The notes under the pieces: generated by a model
Database searches by the model: none
Seen by the model: the letters and a program-made list of their open reading frames with translations, nothing else
What the model was told of the DNA's origin: nothing
From: Cruorifilaria tuberocauda
Lineage: Eukaryota; Nematoda; Chromadorea; Rhabditida; Onchocercidae
Reading direction: 5' to 3'
NCBI GenBank assembly: GCA_013365365.1
Contig: JABVXU010000193.1
Coordinates: forward strand, 1 to 64,000
Length of the DNA: 64,000 nucleotides
Program-made: the position numbers and the translations under genes
Part shown: in pieces, positions 1-12,000 of the stretch
Layout: each line of letters starts with the position of its first letter
How positions within the stretch are numbered: the stretch's first letter is position 1

Positions 1-126
1 CATCAACCATCAACCATCAACCATCAACCATCAACCATCAACCGTCAACCGTCAACCGTCAACCGTCAACCGTCAACCGTCAACCGTCAACCCAACCGTT
101 AGTCGTCAACCGACAACCGTCAACCG
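1..126. repeat. Heptamer tandem repeat (CATCAAC / CGTCAAC)
   Basis: The window opens inside a tandem array with a 7-base unit. The first copies read CATCAAC and then change in one step to CGTCAAC, before the array decays into diverged copies around base 90-126. The array runs off the left edge, so its full length is unknown. It has no open frame of interest and is a simple minisatellite. Confidence 0.9.
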
Positions 127-2730
127 GTAAGTGTTTGACGAGGATAAAAGAAAGCATGCGGTGAAGTGAAGAGAGATCGCTGTAGTGTCGCGGGGAGATG
201 GGAAAGGAGGGGGACAATGAACCACGTCGTAGTTTTAAGGAGTCACTTCACTTTGAACATTATCTATCCATCCACTATTCAAAATTATACTATTGTCATT
301 TGGTGGAGAGTTCAATCTTTGGTAAACAGAATTGACCGGAAAGATATGTGATAAAGAAAGGACTGGAAAGAGCTGAAATGAAATCACTAAAGTGAATTCA
401 AACGAAGAATTTGGATTTAATGACTTAATTGATTTCACTGATTCTCGTTGATAGCCTTTCTGTTGAGACAGGCTAATGATTAGAATTTGTAGCGAGGAAG
501 AAAGGATGATAACTGTGGGAGAGAGAACCATTGCAGAATAAAGAAGGTGTTGGTTGCTTCAATAAGCTGACAATCACAACAAGTCATTTTATTATCAATG
601 ATGCGGGTGGAGGAGGAGGAGGGTGTGATGTGACTGATATGAGGGATTAACGCGTCTGGAGAGCGATATCCTTACTTTCTATTCTCCATCCATCCCTTAA
701 TCAGTTACACCACAATAATTCAAAACTCGATTCCATTCCAGGCATTGGGGAACCATTGTTAATAGAAGAGGCGTCTTTTAATGCCTTCGAGAAAATTTAC
801 AAATCACTTACTAATTGATATAGCAAAGGGAAGGAAGGGAGAAGAGGTGAAGAGGAGGAAAAGAAAGAAAAAATGTTGGACAACATGAAAACCTGATTTG
901 GCGATATCCCGAAGGGAAGACGTCGTCCGTGTGGTTCAGCTACGGCCTCTTCACTTCTCCTTCCCACTATTTTCACTATTCCTACGCCTCTGCCTCCCCG
1001 ACAAAACGATCTCACCAAATCCGGTTCCCTTTTCTCATAGAAAATCGGCCGATATACCGCCGGAATGAATCAAATGGTATAACTGATCCATCAACTTTTC
1101 CTCCCTCTTCTAACATTTCTTATCAGCAACTTCTCCAACGGCGCGAGTTTTCATTCTTACAACTTAATGGCCATGAATTCTGTAGAAATTAATACTGAAT
1201 TTTTGGATTATTTCCGGCCAGTTTCCAAATCATATAATGAATTTTGAAGTAATCTTGTAAAGATACAGGAAAGTGTTACTTGAATATTTGCAAACATTTT
1301 AGATAAAATAAAACACGCCATCCCCCAATAAAGTATTATCATATTCAGCAACGATCATTTCGAATTAAAAAAACTCAGATATAATACAAAACACTGACAG
1401 TTGCCAGATCATTGTCCAAAAGCTGAATATTTTAGAAGCTATTATCGATTTCTAAAAAAGGATAACACTCATTCATCGGAATGACCGAATAGCCCCCCAT
1501 ATTTAAACTACTCATCGATTGAATTTTCTCTGATGCTCGATGTACAAAAGTAAAAATCAGCGCGCTGCCATGATTTCATATTCATTTTCTCAGCTTTTCC
1601 GGTATCGATCTATGCAAGTCGTCCTATCAATTCTGTCCCATTCTTTTGCTTATCAGAAAATTCAATTTAACCGTTAATTAAATTTAATACTGAATAATCT
1701 AACCGTGCACTGCCTATCACTGATCACAATGAAAGACTTTTAATTGCAGCAAGCATTAGCGCAAGAATTGACAGCAACATTTATATTGAACTCGCAAATA
1801 ACAGAATCTTAGCGCGGGAAAATTTGGCTCGCAGAACATAAGAGAGCGAGAAATGCAATTGATGCAATCCTAAATCCCATTTTCTGCGGTATCTATGTCC
1901 AGGAAGAGCAAAATTTCTCGTGCAGCACAGGGAAATCAGAAACAAGGAGATGGAAAAATTAGTCATAAGTGAAAGTTAAGGCGAAGAGATCGTCGGATCA
2001 TGCCCACAACTGGTATCATCATCAACCATCACTGACGTCATCACTCACAGAAAATCATCCTGCTTCGAAATTACCATTTCTTCTCCTCATTCCTTCTCTT
2101 CTACGATCTTTCAACTTTTCTTTCCCAACACATCAAAGTCCTTGGAAAGGAAGCAAATATAAACTGGCAACCTGTTAGAACCCTCGTATCCGCACTGACG
2201 GTATCTCATGGTAGAATTAACGCCTGCGGGTATGTTCTCCAATAGTTTCTCCCCTCTCCCCTCCTATAGGATGCAAAAAAATCATCAACCCATCCACTGA
2301 CACTCCGCATTTTTGTGAGTTTTCTTCATGCATGTTTCTCACTACTAGGAACTTGTGGAGAAGATGTATTAATAAAAGTTATATTAGTTTCCTTTAATTT
2401 TTTAAGAAATTGGAGAGAATCTTTGTACTACACAACAATTACACTAAACAAAGCGCACATAACTCGATGAAAGATAGCATAAACAAATCATTATTTACTC
2501 ATTTTTCTTGCTTATACTAGGAATTCTCACTAATTAAGATTTAAAGAGTTCACCTCCGCATTTCTAAATCTTAAAGCTCTGCTGCATAATGTTTCCTTTC
2601 CCCGCTTTTCTTTTACCGGACCGGCAATTGAACAGTAGTTTCAAAATATTACACGAATAATTGAAATTTTTTACTAATGAGAAAAAATTAAGATAAGGGC
2701 CTAAATTTATTGCAAATTGATGTACTTTAA
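127..2730. other. Intergenic, no gene recognised
   Basis: I see no exon with convincing splice sites or family resemblance on either strand. The short open frames here are low-complexity or antisense and have no partner exons. The segment includes purine-rich GGAGGAGGAGG stretches near 605-620 and 835-870. A minus-strand AATAAA at about 2706-2711 probably serves as the poly(A) signal of the NDUFA7-like gene that ends at 2731. Confidence 0.6.
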
Positions 2731-3709
2731 TCAATCGCTATATGCAAATTTGTCGTATTTCTCTAGTGCCGCCAAATCTTTCGAATACTTTGGCGTGGAC
2801 AATTCCCCTTCTTTATTCCGGAACCATGCATATCCAAAACCCGGAGTTGGTGACTCAAGACCAAAGTTTTTTCGCAAATCTCCTTCAACTTTTGTTGCTG
2901 CCTCACAACTAAAATATGAGAAAAGTGGTTAATGAAAATACACTACGAGTAACTTTAAATCAACTACAAATAACTGACTATACGAAATTGTGTTGAGAAC
3001 GCATCCATTAATGAGTATAACGTATGCTTAATATAAAGCTCAATGTGTTTCTTACCAAATAATCATAGAAAAACCTGTTTCAAGTAAGTAAGTTACCTTA
3101 TTATTTTGCCGTCCAGGCTTTTAAATATAGGACCATGTGAATCTGCGGTATATATACATCTCGGAGGCTGAACAGTTCGTCGAGCATCTCTATCCAAATA
3201 ATAATTATCGGATGCTTTGTGATGTATGCCATTAGGTAATGATACGGAAGGACGACTTCGCGCTGCTTGTGTATTCGGGAAACGATTCATTTCATAAAAT
3301 TTACTCTAAAATAAAAATTTGTAAAAAACATAAGGATAATTTCGTGAGACAATCCTAAATAGCGGCGGCACAGTAATCAGCTAATATGCTCCTTACTAAT
3401 CTCTTACTAATCTGTATATAAACCACAGTTGGATAACAATTTTGCTACAAACTACAAGGATTTTACTATATACGAAATCCTCATTTGCTTCATTTATTTT
3501 TTTGCATTGTAGTGAAAACCTAGAAAGAATTATAAACCGCTCAAATTAAGAAATCAACCGACCTCACCATCAGCTGTTGGTAAACCGGGTGGTGGAGTGG
3601 TACGATCTCGATATATTGCATTGAGTTTATCACGCAACCACACCATCAGTGGCGTTTGTGTGCGATTGATTACTGTCTTTGGTGCGATTTTCGGCACTTT
3701 ACTAGCCAT
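2731..3709 (-). CDS. NDUFA7: NADH:ubiquinone oxidoreductase subunit A7-like (complex I, B14.5a)
   Basis: Three exons on the minus strand, 3709-3563, 3305-3097 and 2908-2731, join in phase to about 177 residues. Seen: a basic N-terminus starting MASKVPK, an LPNGIHHKASDNYY block followed by RDARR and PP, and a C-terminal exon with TPGFGYAW. The LP-G-xHK-SxNYY-xRDxRR-xxPP pattern matches vertebrate NDUFA7, an accessory subunit of mitochondrial complex I. The protein is longer than the roughly 113-residue human form because of the extra C-terminal exon. The ATG lies 7 bases after TTTCAG (at 3717-3718) with no upstream exon, so the message is probably SL trans-spliced. AATAAA follows the stop by about 20 bases. 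The donor of exon 1 (GAG|GTCGGT) is weak but is the only one that keeps frame. Confidence 0.85.
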
Positions 3710-5209
3710 TTTCCACCTGAAATATTTTTTTCTACCATTTGCTAACATCCATGTTGGCAAGGAGGCCGTTTTAACTCAAGATTTTTCCTTGCAATTATGG
3801 ACTGCAAAGATTCCAATAATTCTATAATCAAACAATATATATGTCTCTAGCATATTAGTTATACCGCCCACCGATACGAATTAATTGAATTTCGCGGTAT
3901 ACACTCGTAAAGGCACTTTACTACTTTCCGTTTCACACTGCATGTCAGTCCTACACGACTACAACTATACATTTGGGAATTACCAGACGATCGCTTACGT
4001 GCAACCAAGGAAGTTTAAGCTGTGCAATTCTGATCAGACTTTATGAAACGGCTAGGTCTCATAGTTACATTTTTTTCGTTGTGGTGATTTTTGTCCGTTC
4101 ATTTCTTTTTTTCTTAGGATGTTTTTGTTATTCATTCATTATTCTTTCCAGCAAACTTGACTCATCTTATATTATGGAAATCCTTGTATCTTATACCACT
4201 TTCTATTTCTTCCATCTTCTGATCTTGTATGTGTTATGTGCTTGTTATGTGTTTTTTGCTACATCTGAAAATTAATCCAAATTTCCTTTCAAGTTATTTT
4301 TGTTTTTTTGAAGCAAGCAAAATGTTATACATGTTCTGTAGTACATTGTTTTGAGTTTTTTCAAATATGAATTATTGTTTTTATAGTCAAAATACAAAAT
4401 TGGAAAAGTGATGATCAAGATGAATTTTTTTCGTTTTAATCGTTATATTTCATAAATTAATCTATATGTACCTGATATATTTATCGCGACTTAGGAATGA
4501 GACAGCAGGCCAGTTAGAATGTATTTCGGTACTCTCCAACACAACAGCAGTTATCCGTCAATTCATGCCGTATTGCTCACTCACTATGACTGTCTCAAAA
4601 TGAGCGTCTCGCGATGTTTTTACTTATTTCCATTTTCATCCACTACGAATTCTCGAGAAGTCTTTTAACCACAAAAATCCTTAATTATGGATAAGAAATA
4701 AACAGCGCGGAAAAATATAGCAAATTCATATCTGAATCTGAAATTTCTCATCTTTTGCATATAAATAGAAAATACCAGTTATTTTGCTTACTTTTACGCT
4801 TAAAACAATCTACAAAGGAACTGATCACAAGTCACTTTCAGTAGTATCGGATTTATATTTTGTCTACAATTAATGACCTTCATCTGCATTATTAACGGGT
4901 ACTAAATTCGCTTTGATTTGCAAAATTGTGGTATTCATGGAAATATGTTTATTGGTTTCTTCATCAAAATTTGCTCATTTCATTAATTACATTGGATAAT
5001 TACTTTCAACGAAGTTTAGTGGTCTCTTTAGAGCTCCATCATATGAATTTCAAATATCCTTGCCATTCCTTTATGTCAGATCTGCTCTATTTCATTTTTT
5101 CGTGTCAGTAAACTTACAGCATATTGTTTGTAATGCATTTTTTTTCGGATTTTAATTCATTTAATATTTAAGCGAATTTACGTTCCTTACTAAGCCAGTT
5201 CTGGCTTGA
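3710..5209. other. Intergenic between divergent NDUFA7-like and SCLY genes
   Basis: This 1.5 kb gap separates two head-to-head genes and should hold both promoters. I see no conserved coding exon. The 100-codon frame at 3973-4275 is a run of Phe, Leu, Tyr and Ile codons from T-rich DNA with no supporting splice structure, so I do not call it a gene. Confidence 0.55.
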
Positions 5210-7747
5210 ATGGCTTGGTATATCGAAGAACAAGAAAAGGTCTACTTAGATTATAATGCAACTACACCGATCGACGAAGATGTTGAGCGGTCTATTGTGG
5301 ATACATTCCGAATTTGGGGTAATCCAAGCAGTAATAATGAGCTCGGTCAGTTTTAGTTATTATTTAACATGCATTGTAAAAAAGAGCAAAAGAGATAAAA
5401 GAAGTTTCTTTTTTTCGAACTTCTTTATACTTCTCTGATTTTAATTTTTGGAAATTATTAAGGGAAAAAAGCGAAGAATGTGATCGAAAAGGCACGAGAA
5501 AGCATCGCTAGGTTGCTGCATGTTTCGGCCAAAGAAATATTTTTCACATCAGGAGGAACTGAAGTTAGAATTTCGTGTTTCTCTCTTGCAGTGATATCGA
5601 ATTAGTTTCAAATATTCTATTTCTTACCACATTATTTATTTAGACTAATAGCTGGGTAATATATAACTGTATTGAACATCGGAAAGCGATTTGGGGACGG
5701 AAGTATAAACCTCACATTATCACGTCCGCTATTGAACATCCATCGATTCTGGAGCCATTGCATGACTTGAAAAAGAAAGAGAAAATCGGTAAGTTTGTAT
5801 TTTTTCGGGATTTATATACTCTTAACTTAAGAACTTGGTTGAAAATTTAATTTCTAATTTTAATTTCTTTCCTGTGTTAGAGTACAGGAAAGAAATCTAT
5901 ATTCATACATTGTGGGACTAATTTCATACCTTATAGGTATGCATGAAATATTTCATAAGTACTTTCTATCTCAAAAATGAATATGGTCCATTGCCAATAT
6001 AACTTTCTGATGACATTTGCTTATCAGACTTGACTGAAATCGATATTGATCCGGCAACTGGTCGAGTAAAATTGGATTATCTGAAAGATGCATTTTGCGA
6101 CCGAACTTGTTTGGTGTCAGTGATGGCAGCGAACAACGAAACGGGTGTAATACAACCTGTGGCTGCAGTTGCTGAAATTACCAGGCGTGCTTAGATCTTT
6201 TAAAGCAAACAATAATTCAAGTAGCGGAATAAATTAATAGGATATCCAAAAATTATTTGCAGCAATTTTCATAGTAAATTTTCATAAGTAAATCATAGTA
6301 AATTGTTAATGAAAAACAGATTTCCGACTTTTATACATTTGTTCAATGCACTACTCAATTGTTATATACGAGGTCATGTAATCTAATTTTTATGCTTTCA
6401 GGAAGTGGGAGAATAAATTTGAAGGTCGGATATTTGTGCACAGTGATGCATCCCAAGCTATTGGTAAGATTGATGTTAACATGAATGAACTGGATGTCGA
6501 TTTTGTAACCGTTACGGGACATAAATTTTATGGTCCGCGAATTGGAGCGCTGGTAATAAAAGCTGAAAGTAAAGTACCTCTGAAGGCAATGTTTCTTGGC
6601 GGTAATCAAGAACGAAGCAAGCGGGCAGGGTACACAAAATCAAATTTCTGATGCAAAATGTAGAAAATTTTACTTTTCAATAAATTGTTTATCAGAATAC
6701 CATGGAAGTTGGAGATCGTAATATTAAGGATTATTGAACAAAATTGACACGAAAAATGATTGGAAAAAGTTTCTTTTTTTTGCAGTACAGAAAATACACC
6801 AATGATCGTTGGTTTGGGAAAGGCAGCACAGATAGCATTAAATGGTCTTCAAGAATATTCAGAGCATTTGCAAAAAATTCGGGACTACTTCGAGGAGCAG
6901 CTCAAAGTAAATAGCTGGACACATTTCCTATGATTAAACAATCCGATACTTCTTCGGAGATCGATATTACTTGAATTTCCAATTACCTTTTTTGACTTCA
7001 CTCATTCATTGTTACCACTCTATAATAGTTTTTTTAGAAAGCGCTCAAGGATAAGATTGTTATTAATTTTGAAACTTCGAAACGTCTACCAAATACCAGT
7101 AGTGTGGCATTTGTGAAGTACTCAGGGAATGCTTCTGAATTGCTCTCTAAATGTAAATCATTTATTGCTAGCACTGGAGCTGCTTGTCATGCAACTAATC
7201 AACAGTTAGTTAACAGTTCAATTTTTATGATTTTCGTATAACAATTTGGTATTAGAACTATAAAAAATATCCGATTGTATAGTGCAGAACACTGATAGGT
7301 TATTCAACCATTAGGATAAATAACTTGTTAGAGATCTGCAGTATGCTGTTGCTTGTTATTCCGTCTAATGAATTGGTTTAATATTAGGATTTTGAGTCCT
7401 TTGAAATATCTTACGTTTCATCCTGGTTCTTAAAAGGAAATCATTATTATAGTGTCTTAAAGATGAAATTGCAGGACAAATTGTAATGGTACCGAGTGAT
7501 ATTAAAAATATCGTTAGATTGTGTTGTTTCTTTCACCCACTTCTGTTACAGATGTTCTCAAGTACTAACAGCATGTGGTGTTCGTGAGGAGTTCGCACTT
7601 CGGACGGTAAGATTTAGTTTCGGCAGAGATTCAACATGTGATAAAGTAGATCGAGTAGTGAATGAACTAAAGGCGATCATGTTTATGGGTACATATGGCA
7701 GTTCGCTATTAAATGCCATCAACAAAGGACCTGTACCGGATTTCTGA
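5210..7747 (+). CDS. SCLY: Selenocysteine lyase (PLP-dependent, NifS-like)
   Basis: Eight exons (5210-5345, 5463-5563, 5644-5788, 6028-6184, 6402-6629, 6786-6906, 7038-7204, 7552-7747) join to 416 residues; human SCLY is about 445. The enzyme splits selenocysteine to alanine and reduced selenium using pyridoxal phosphate. Seen: N-terminal YLDYNATTP, GNPSS, the FFTSGGTE cofactor loop, ANNETG, HSDASQ, the Schiff-base lysine in GHKFYGPRIGAL, NTPMIVGLGKA, and the catalytic cysteine in STGAACH. GGTE, HKFYGPRIGAL and GAACH favour SCLY over mitochondrial NFS1, and there is no obvious mitochondrial leader. The junction 6184/6402 needs a GC-AG intron (CCAG|GCGTGC); no GT donor nearby keeps frame. The start is the first in-frame ATG before the conserved block. 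A possible AATAAA is at 8250-8255. Confidence 0.9.
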
Positions 7748-9099
7748 TTTCGATATCCTTACAATATAAGATTCTGTATTAGTTGATTGATATACTTCAA
7801 TCAACTCATTTTCCGTTCAACTAAAACTAATGTCAAGACTTTGATATCGCTCACTTACCATAGATTGATTAAAACTAACTTAAAATAGTTCAGATTTAGT
7901 CTAGTTGTAAATCAAAGGAAGTCTGGCCTTAGTCCTTCAGATATATTCCAGCCAATTGAGATCTAAAATATTTGTCTACTTTGCTGAAAAATCTCTCGTA
8001 TATCAATTTATAAATTATCATGTTGCCTGCTATTTTTCTTGTATTTCAAAAAAATACTTCTCTTCATATCTATTTACATTTACACGTAGTCGAAATAGAA
8101 TTTTTGGTCAATTTCAGCTTTCAAGTTTCAATTGTCAGCTTCCCATCAACTAGATTCCTTCGAATTTTGGGTGGATGTTTTTTGAAATTTTGGGCCGAAG
8201 TGTTGCAGCACGATATACCTCTTATATGCAACATTAATTTTGTTAACTTAATAAATTAGTAAAATAATCTTTCGGCTTGCTTTGGAATTTATTTGATATT
8301 ATCACTTTATATTCTCATGTTCTATTATCACATATTCTGCATTGTTATTGATTTTTTCAATCGTTAGGCTATGTTCATATGCCTCTGATAACCTAGATTT
8401 ACGATGATTTATCTTCCTAGTGCTGTTGTTATTATGAATTTCATAGAAGTAATTTGACATGTTTTTCCCTGTTTTTTACCTATGTAAAATTTCAGTAGTG
8501 TTTTGATCCTGTTTTAAATTTTTAAGTGATGTTAATCTGGGAACTAAAACGATATTCGTAATAGTAAAAGCCTGAAAGAATAAAAGTTCTCTGAAAGAAG
8601 AAATGAAAATTGTAACTTTTTTATCCGAGTAGACACGAGATTTACTTGAATGATTTAAAAACGGGTTATTCCTTAAAATTCCAGTGAAGTCAAGATTAGA
8701 ATCACTTCCAGTATATTTTCTCATCACTTTATGGTCGACGTGTAATATATTCCGATGAAACGGGTGAATCGAAATGTTGAGCTATAATTAGTTGGGTAGA
8801 AGTAATGTAAGAACAAATTATTATTGCCATCTATAAAACCCTTAGTTCTAATTATGAACTTTCAAAGCTGATATATGTCATTCATTTTCGAAAATAAGAG
8901 TCAGAAAAATCAGCAAGTCTCGTTCCCTTGGACTCAGTGGCGATAGTGTTCTATGGCCTCATTTTGACCGTACTAAAGATATAGTTGCTGTGAAGATGGG
9001 TAATATGTGTAAGCAAAGGTGACAATCATCACTCCGAAAGCATTTGTATAGCCACTTCTGTCTTCTGTATTTTACAGATGATTTAGAAATCAGAAATTT
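7748..9099. other. 3' flank between convergent genes
   Basis: AT-rich DNA between the stop of the SCLY gene and the end of the minus-strand BTB gene. It contains AATAAA on the plus strand at 8250. One possible extra terminal exon of the BTB gene lies on the minus strand near 8934-8972, ending in a stop at 8934; it is compatible in phase with a donor (TTC|GTATTA) inside the last exon given for that gene. Nothing else is supported. Confidence 0.5.
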
Positions 9100-12000
9100 T
9101 CAATGAATAGAGCAAAGTAATACGAAGATCATACAGCGCATGTCGGGCGCGACATATGCGGATAGCAAACTGGAACTTGCCGCACTGCTGGAAAGGTTGT
9201 AAATATTGCGTGCTGTTGACAGTTTTGGATCGAATAGAGAATATGAATGACTGAAAGGAAGTTGTTAGCCCGTACAATATTTGTATTCATGGAAAAATTA
9301 TCAGTTGCCAAAAATTTTTTCGAATTCAGTGTTTGCAGTATTAATCTGTAAGCAACATATAGATCAATCTTTATATTTCACTGTTCACAGAAATTGAGAA
9401 ACAGAAAATTAGAGATAACTAACATATCCGGAAGTGCTTTGATTTCCCGAACTTCTTCTTCGGAATGTATACCGCGTCCAATTGCGTATTGAGAGTCGAC
9501 GATATCCGGCAAATTTTTAATATCATTTTGCTGAAAAATGTAATTGTGTTTTAGTTTACCAGAAATCTGGACGATGAATTGAATAAATGAAGCATCGAAT
9601 ATCGATCAGTTAGGCACCGAATTATTTACTTCGTCATCCGATAGTTCGTATCGATTGATGATGGGCGATTTTCTCGGTTCCTTGTCAGTAATCGATGGAA
9701 TTCCGCGCAATTCTTCATATTCCTCACGAGTAAATGCCTTCTTACCAATCACTTGATCTTCACGAACAAATTCCGGATATGCATTAATATCCTAGAAATA
9801 GGCGTATTCGAACAATTGCTCTCTTATATCACTTATGTAAAACAAGGGACAAGAGCAGTATTATATAACCGGACACTGTTCATTTCTTCAATTTCCGAAT
9901 TATTGTTGAAACTTTCTTGAAAATAATCATTTCACAAACCTCAATTTCAGAAATAGTATAGCGAGCATCAGGTTGCGTTTCCGCTCTTCCTGAAAATGAT
10001 GAAGCAATCGGATATCAGGCAGGCAGAAATGAAAGCGTTTTATAACTATTAAAATACTAGTAAAGCAGAACTGTTGTTGATAGTTTCGTCGGATCGAATT
10101 TTACTCAGGTACGGACACAAAGACGGCGCATACCTGTAGCAGCAATAGGAACATTTCCGACGCGGTGTTCCTTGGTTAACCATCCTGAAACGACTAATGT
10201 ATTACATTTTCCCAAACTGCCAGACAAAATTTTACGTTTACATTTCCTTCAGTGACCGGCTTTCATGAAAATAATATATTTGAAAGGGATGAGGATGTAA
10301 ATATCAAAAAACAGAACAGCTGTTCACTTTTTAAGAAGAATCATGCTAAGCTAAAATCAAGTGAGAATAAAGTAGTGGTATTTCTTATACAAGAATAATA
10401 AAGAAAAGTGAGATTATGCTTATATGAATAACCTTTCGAAAAAGTTGAATCTGGGATAGCCTTTATATTTGTTAAACTTTCCGTCTTGTGTGGACCACTT
10501 CTGGAAGCTTCGGATGGATTTATTTCTGGAATTACTCATTTTATTTTCTCTGAAATCGATAGCAGTAAAGAGATGATGCATACTATAGCTACTTGCTTTC
10601 AAAAACTTTTCAAACAGCTGACATACTATTATAGTTCGTGGAGAACTGGCTTTTTATATCATTAATGTCAGCAAGACTTTCTTCTCCAAATGCATAGCGA
10701 TTTACTGTTTGCAAATCATCTGGAAAGCAGAAAATTTTGTTTCGGGATGATTGAAGTGGAATTTTAAACAAAATAATTGAAAAAAAGGAAGAGAAAAGCA
10801 AAAATATACTTTCTTGCGAGTCATCTCCCAGATGCCAGTCATTCCTAATATTCCGAATACCTCCAAAACCTATAACTCATCCATTTTATTTTCTCACATC
10901 TAAATTTCGTCGGATCAGAAAGAGAATGCTAATCGTTAATAGGAATCCATTAACGGGAAACCATAATTTAAGCAAATAATAACAACTAAACCATATGATT
11001 TGTCCTTCGTTTGTCTGATCTGTTCCGTTAGATTATAGACAAATCGATTACCGCCAAGATAATGATCCAGATTTGGTGTAAAATATCCTGAAATATATCT
11101 TGTCTCTGTCGGAGTTTTACAAGATGATCGTAAAATGTAATCGTTTAAATTAAATTCTAAATACTTTTGCCATGAAATTGCTTCGGAATGTTCGCAATAT
11201 CTGTAACACTTTCGACACCATACAAATTTCGGTTGACAGTTTCCGTAGATGGCGATGATAAACTTTCTCCTGAAACATGAAGACACGGTTCGCACGGAAT
11301 GCTGATATACACTTAATATCTTGGTGGCCAAGTGGGAAAATCGTCAGTTTCTCTTTCTGAATACGCCAGTTGTAGCTGACGTTCGGAGGATTCAGCAATT
11401 TGTGGTATTTATCAAACGAGTGGAGTATAGTATAGTACAATTGAGTCAATAACCTGTTCCAACAGAACTTTGCTCATATTCAACAGTTCCCGAAGAGTTT
11501 CTCGAAAGTATCGTTGGAGTGATACTATCGGGATCAAGCGTACGCGCACTGCTCGTTTTGCGTGGTCTTCCAGTAGCTGCAAAATATTTTTGTTTTCCAA
11601 ACTATGAATCATACTGTCTCATAGAAAGAAGAAAAACCATGATGTATGGTTGACACTTACATCCATGCGCGAATAAATTTTGTATCTCTTGAATTTCGGC
11701 AGGACTGTTGCTGTTAAAAGCATTCCGTCCAATTGTCTGCCCCTCCGTACTTACTGCTGTCCTGATATCTGTAGTATAAGGAATGTTTAATGGAATGAAC
11801 TAAGGTAAAGAATAGCAATTAGGAAAGAGACATTAAACTTCCATATGGGAAGTAAACTTCGTCGGAGCACTTGGTTATGAACATTAAAGCAAATTTCGCT
11901 TTATCGCTATCGTTTGAAATAGCAATCTTCTACCGCTATTTCTCAGAGAGAACTGATTTGGTGTGCAACTGATTTTTCTGAGTCTGCGTGATCCAACAGG

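Noticed and set aside
3973..4275. 100-codon plus-strand frame with membrane-like content
   Set aside because: It is Phe/Tyr/Leu-rich translation of T-rich DNA, with no neighbours in phase and no family resemblance.
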